Shown here piece after piece: positions 62,601 to 64,000 of a stretch of 64,000 nucleotides of DNA (positions are counted from its first letter, which is position 1; every line of letters starts with the position of its first letter). Source of the stretch: Diplonema japonicum. Lineage: Eukaryota > Euglenozoa > Diplonemea > Diplonemida > Diplonemidae. Below the pieces are notes generated by a model that saw only the letters and a list, made by a program, of their open reading frames with translations, ran no database searches and had not been told where the DNA came from. The position numbers and the translations under genes were made by a program. The stretch is taken from NCBI GenBank assembly GCA_964019335.1, contig OZ025650.1, forward strand, positions 75,001 through 139,000, read 5' to 3'.

Positions 62601-62865
62601 CCTTCTCTGCGTACTGCTGTGGCAGGTCTTCTGCCTCTTTGTTGTGGTAGTATATTGAAGCCAATGTACATCTTGTCACAAATGCCAGAAGTTTCTTTTC
62701 TATCTCTTTCTCAAGGGTGACATCTACCCTTCCACCGCTTTCAAACTTTTTTGCCTTCAATGTCAGTTCCATCTCCAACAGATGGAGCAGCCGCTTGTCT
62801 TTCTCTGGCACCCCGCTGGGCTCCAATAGTATTTTCTTCTTTTCCGCCTTCTCATCTTTATTCAT
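59632..62865 (-). CDS. Ankyrin-repeat protein (1077 aa)
   Basis: The N-terminal ~190 residues are helical (MNKDEKAEKKKILLEPSG...YAEKARTFG). A Ser/Glu-rich linker follows, then about fifteen ankyrin repeats between roughly 420 and 920, with the usual TPLHLAC, TALHYAC and GLTPLHIAS helices and beta-turns (examples: NERTPLHLACVLGDTASATTLISSGCSINGTD; GITPLHQAVSEGLHDIVQLLASKKAVLDAKD). The C-terminal ~150 residues are Ser/Pro-rich and probably disordered. Ankyrin arrays are protein-interaction platforms; no catalytic domain is visible. The CAP-Gly kinase gene starts 80 nt after its stop codon. Confidence 0.93.
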   Translation of the reverse strand: MNKDEKAEKKKILLEPSGVPEKDKRLLHLLEMELTLKAKKFESGGRVDVTLEKEIEKKLLAFVTRCTLASIYYHNKEAEDLPQQYAEKARTFGTESSPLKEYASTPLVAAKLYSLTWSELVKIYALFEEKEKLPEAHQKAAFWASQVKHEKKVQRLAKARTAGLLARLTQEPHDSGETLELTVQQGLSSELLSSNTESIVVTPPEDSLVSTHSEAITGMDLPKSIAVKPSEGEELKGKETRPKPKRVRKKLKDIDNAEGDFLVSEDLTTDSSPSTVVVPTSRKKRHVQLAALKASTAALQKRMVFDGPPTEQSKTEAELNEEKELKEKREQEQEGVKMVAMLSPKEKPGTPVILGPSMPDSMLEDAKQADDLQAFNYCVSSPSKTGWTDAKIKEATIAVSKGREAHFRMLAKEGKAYFTQDLVDKWLRVAATAGAVMMLPRLISEHDANANWKDEKGRSILHHAVRARQHAVVEELLNSNANINAADANERTPLHLACVLGDTASATTLISSGCSINGTDRYGNTALRYAMKNSMTAVLNMLAKQGALNNHYNEADDTIRLLTACKKGEEDVAVLLIEHTSADLGYSVEATPLHYACINEMPETVTCLLLKGVAIDPISAEGLTPLHIASCTSLSITRLLLNNNAEPGIEDSHGNIALHYACRGKQQGVAKMLITRAQKYINHKNHSGITPLHQAVSEGLHDIVQLLASKKAVLDAKDSMNNTPLHLACSSGMPACAAALIHAGACLDPKNHCGYEPLIYTCCNCMSDIAVQLLTHQCNVNPVDRDGFTALHYACANGLEMACWELLKSPKLNVCAKSKHGVTTLHLAAGSNLKSISEQLLLRGCNIDAVDRKLNTALHYACLHQCPETSEYLISAGASPHVLNASGATPLDYATMATGNTIKYTPLNIASMTEYSKMYGIGAKPPPIVSETDVTPEVMSPAVPVPAPPETPLETPMAMHLATADSLTVPSPRKRVSIADTESPSAASAASMSSMKSRTAPVSQASSFVSRSRSSFIEDEVSICTESGSVSPAKKSSRVSMRRYQSSPRGSMVRRLPSVDIQQVLDVPSDLCSEEEI

Positions 62866-63318
62866 TCCTGTTCTTTTTTTCGGGGGGGGGGCTGTTTTGG
62901 AAGTATTTTCCTTTCTTCCCCTCGTTTCGCACTACTTACTTCATTAAACCGATGGCCACGACAACGGGCTGCGACATCCTGAATACAGATTTTGACACAT
63001 CGAAGTGAAAAGCAATAAAGAATTTATATCAGGGGGGGGGGGGGGGGAAATAGACAAAAAAAAGGGGATACAACATAATATCAATATTCTTATTATAAGA
63101 AACATGGGGATGGGAAGGGGAAGTACAGAGGGGAAAAAGGGGATAAATTTCAGTGCTCACCGTTCATTTCACTAGTGTCACGAGGAGATGGACGGCATCT
63201 GCGCAAATGAAAAAGAAGAAGAAATAAACAGGTATAAAATCTACGGGTGTGGTTGCACGGGAAATGCTATGGAGAAAAGAAAAAAAAAGGAATTTAATAA
63301 AAAAACCTTACATGAACC
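62866..63318. other. Intergenic region
   Basis: Spacer with G16 at 63032-63047 and A-rich DNA near 63270-63310. No gene. Confidence 0.5.
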
Positions 63319-64000
63319 CTACATGATCTCGAAGGAGCGCATGCAGTTAATCATCCTCATGGTGTTTTCGATGGGACTGGTGACGGAAGCTACGGACAGG
63401 GGCCGGGTTGGGCTGATGCAGTGGTGATGGAAGGACCGGGGCTCATGGGGAGTGTCTGTTTTTATCGACCCGAAAGCAGACCACCGCGAGGCAAGAGAGA
63501 TGGAAGTCTCGTCGTTCGACGACAGGTTTGATAAGGGCGCTCGTTTCTGAGACCTGTTCCCACCCTTCAGAGCAGCGTAAAGAGCATCGCCGAGTGTTGG
63601 AGAACGGCGCATGAGGTCATCCTTCGACAAGGCGTGGAGGAGTCTGCCTGAAAGCCCCTTGAAAGAGTCCGCTATGCCTGAAAACACGCCGTTGTCCCAC
63701 CGCTTTAACCACATAAGGACCTCAGCTGGTGATGCGCTCTCCGAGATAATGTTATTCACTTCTTCTTCTGGCAGAGACAGGAACTCCCTGTAGCTGCATT
63801 CCGACACAGGGGACACCATTGACGATGGCATCGAGTCCATCTTCCCTAACGAATTTCTCCCGGGAACCGCAGTACTCCGAGACACGATTGCCATCGGTCT
63901 TGACACTGGCTCCTCTGTCCTGCTCAGTGTGAAGAAATTGTCAGTCTCCGTCTGCATGTCTCGCCCTTGGCTTGTTTGCACTACGCTCTGCTGCTGCCTC
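63319..64000 (-). CDS. C-terminal part of a protein with SAM-like domain (5' end outside window)
   Basis: The frame is open from the right edge to a stop at 63319, giving at least 227 residues. A segment around SPAEVLMWLKRWDNGVFSGIADSF...GRLLHALSKDDLMRRSPTLGDALYAALKG resembles a SAM domain (Trp near the start, LL...L, and a final helix after the G). The flanks are Ser/Thr-rich. SAM domains oligomerise or bind other proteins or RNA. The domain call is by pattern only. Upstream exons or the true start lie beyond the window. Confidence 0.7.
   Translation of the reverse strand, partial: RQQQSVVQTSQGRDMQTETDNFFTLSRTEEPVSRPMAIVSRSTAVPGRNSLGKMDSMPSSMVSPVSECSYREFLSLPEEEVNNIISESASPAEVLMWLKRWDNGVFSGIADSFKGLSGRLLHALSKDDLMRRSPTLGDALYAALKGGNRSQKRAPLSNLSSNDETSISLASRWSAFGSIKTDTPHEPRSFHHHCISPTRPLSVASVTSPIENTMRMINCMRSFEIM

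Overview
The window looks like nuclear DNA of a euglenozoan protist, most likely a diplonemid. The strongest taxonomic evidence is at 11492-12295: a free-standing N-terminal half of succinate dehydrogenase iron-sulfur subunit (the 2Fe-2S half only), the split SDH2 arrangement known from Euglenozoa. Cis-spliced GT-AG introns argue against a kinetoplastid. Every gene I can support (31, one partial) lies on the minus strand, often only 67-200 nt apart, and several short spacers carry a pyrimidine tract followed by AG just before the start codon. That is the expected layout of a polycistronic unit resolved by spliced-leader trans-splicing. Genus-level assignment is inference.

Layout, read in transcription order (right to left). 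64000-57000: a partial SAM-like protein, a large ankyrin-repeat protein, and a protein kinase with a CAP-Gly domain inside its N-lobe. 57000-54700: a homopolymer-rich gap holding one copy of a 77-bp dispersed repeat and two hairpins. 54700-44600: an ARM-like/membrane protein, a RAD54/RAD54B-type SNF2 ATPase, and a 1641-residue TMEM94-like degenerate P-type ATPase. 44200-37000: an LRR protein, a proline/glutamine/lysine-rich protein, and a small membrane protein. 36000-26900: ETF-ubiquinone oxidoreductase, a 61-codon ORF that ends inside the second copy of the 77-bp repeat, a kelch protein, and a 1323-residue coiled-coil protein. 26900-20600: a 1.7-kb gap with a 370-bp terminal-inverted-repeat element and clustered palindromes, a polytopic membrane kinase, a myristoylation-signal/UBA protein, and a gap with a ~420-bp foldback palindrome. 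20600-12400: an uncharacterised protein, a J-domain protein, an N-terminal-motor kinesin with nine introns, a ceramide synthase, and a coiled-coil protein. 12300-2000: SDH2N, NOT2 (CCR4-NOT), four small proteins, a BTB-BACK protein, a PH-like protein, an acidic PDZ-like protein, RPS16, and a small basic protein. 1-1990 holds no supportable gene.

The genes do not form an obvious pathway. Two (SDH2N and ETF-QO) feed electrons to mitochondrial ubiquinone, and several others are cytoskeletal or signalling proteins. What unites the window is gene architecture. I placed 29 introns of only 31-69 nt; 23 begin GTAT, and five consist largely of a 21-38 nt poly(A) run on the sense strand. Four of the introns are a multiple of three and stop-free. 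Intergenic DNA is dominated by long A/T and G/C homopolymers (up to T48 and G26), whereas exons are GC-rich and free of them. Exon joins were deduced by eye from protein continuity and frame; no alignment or transcript data were available.
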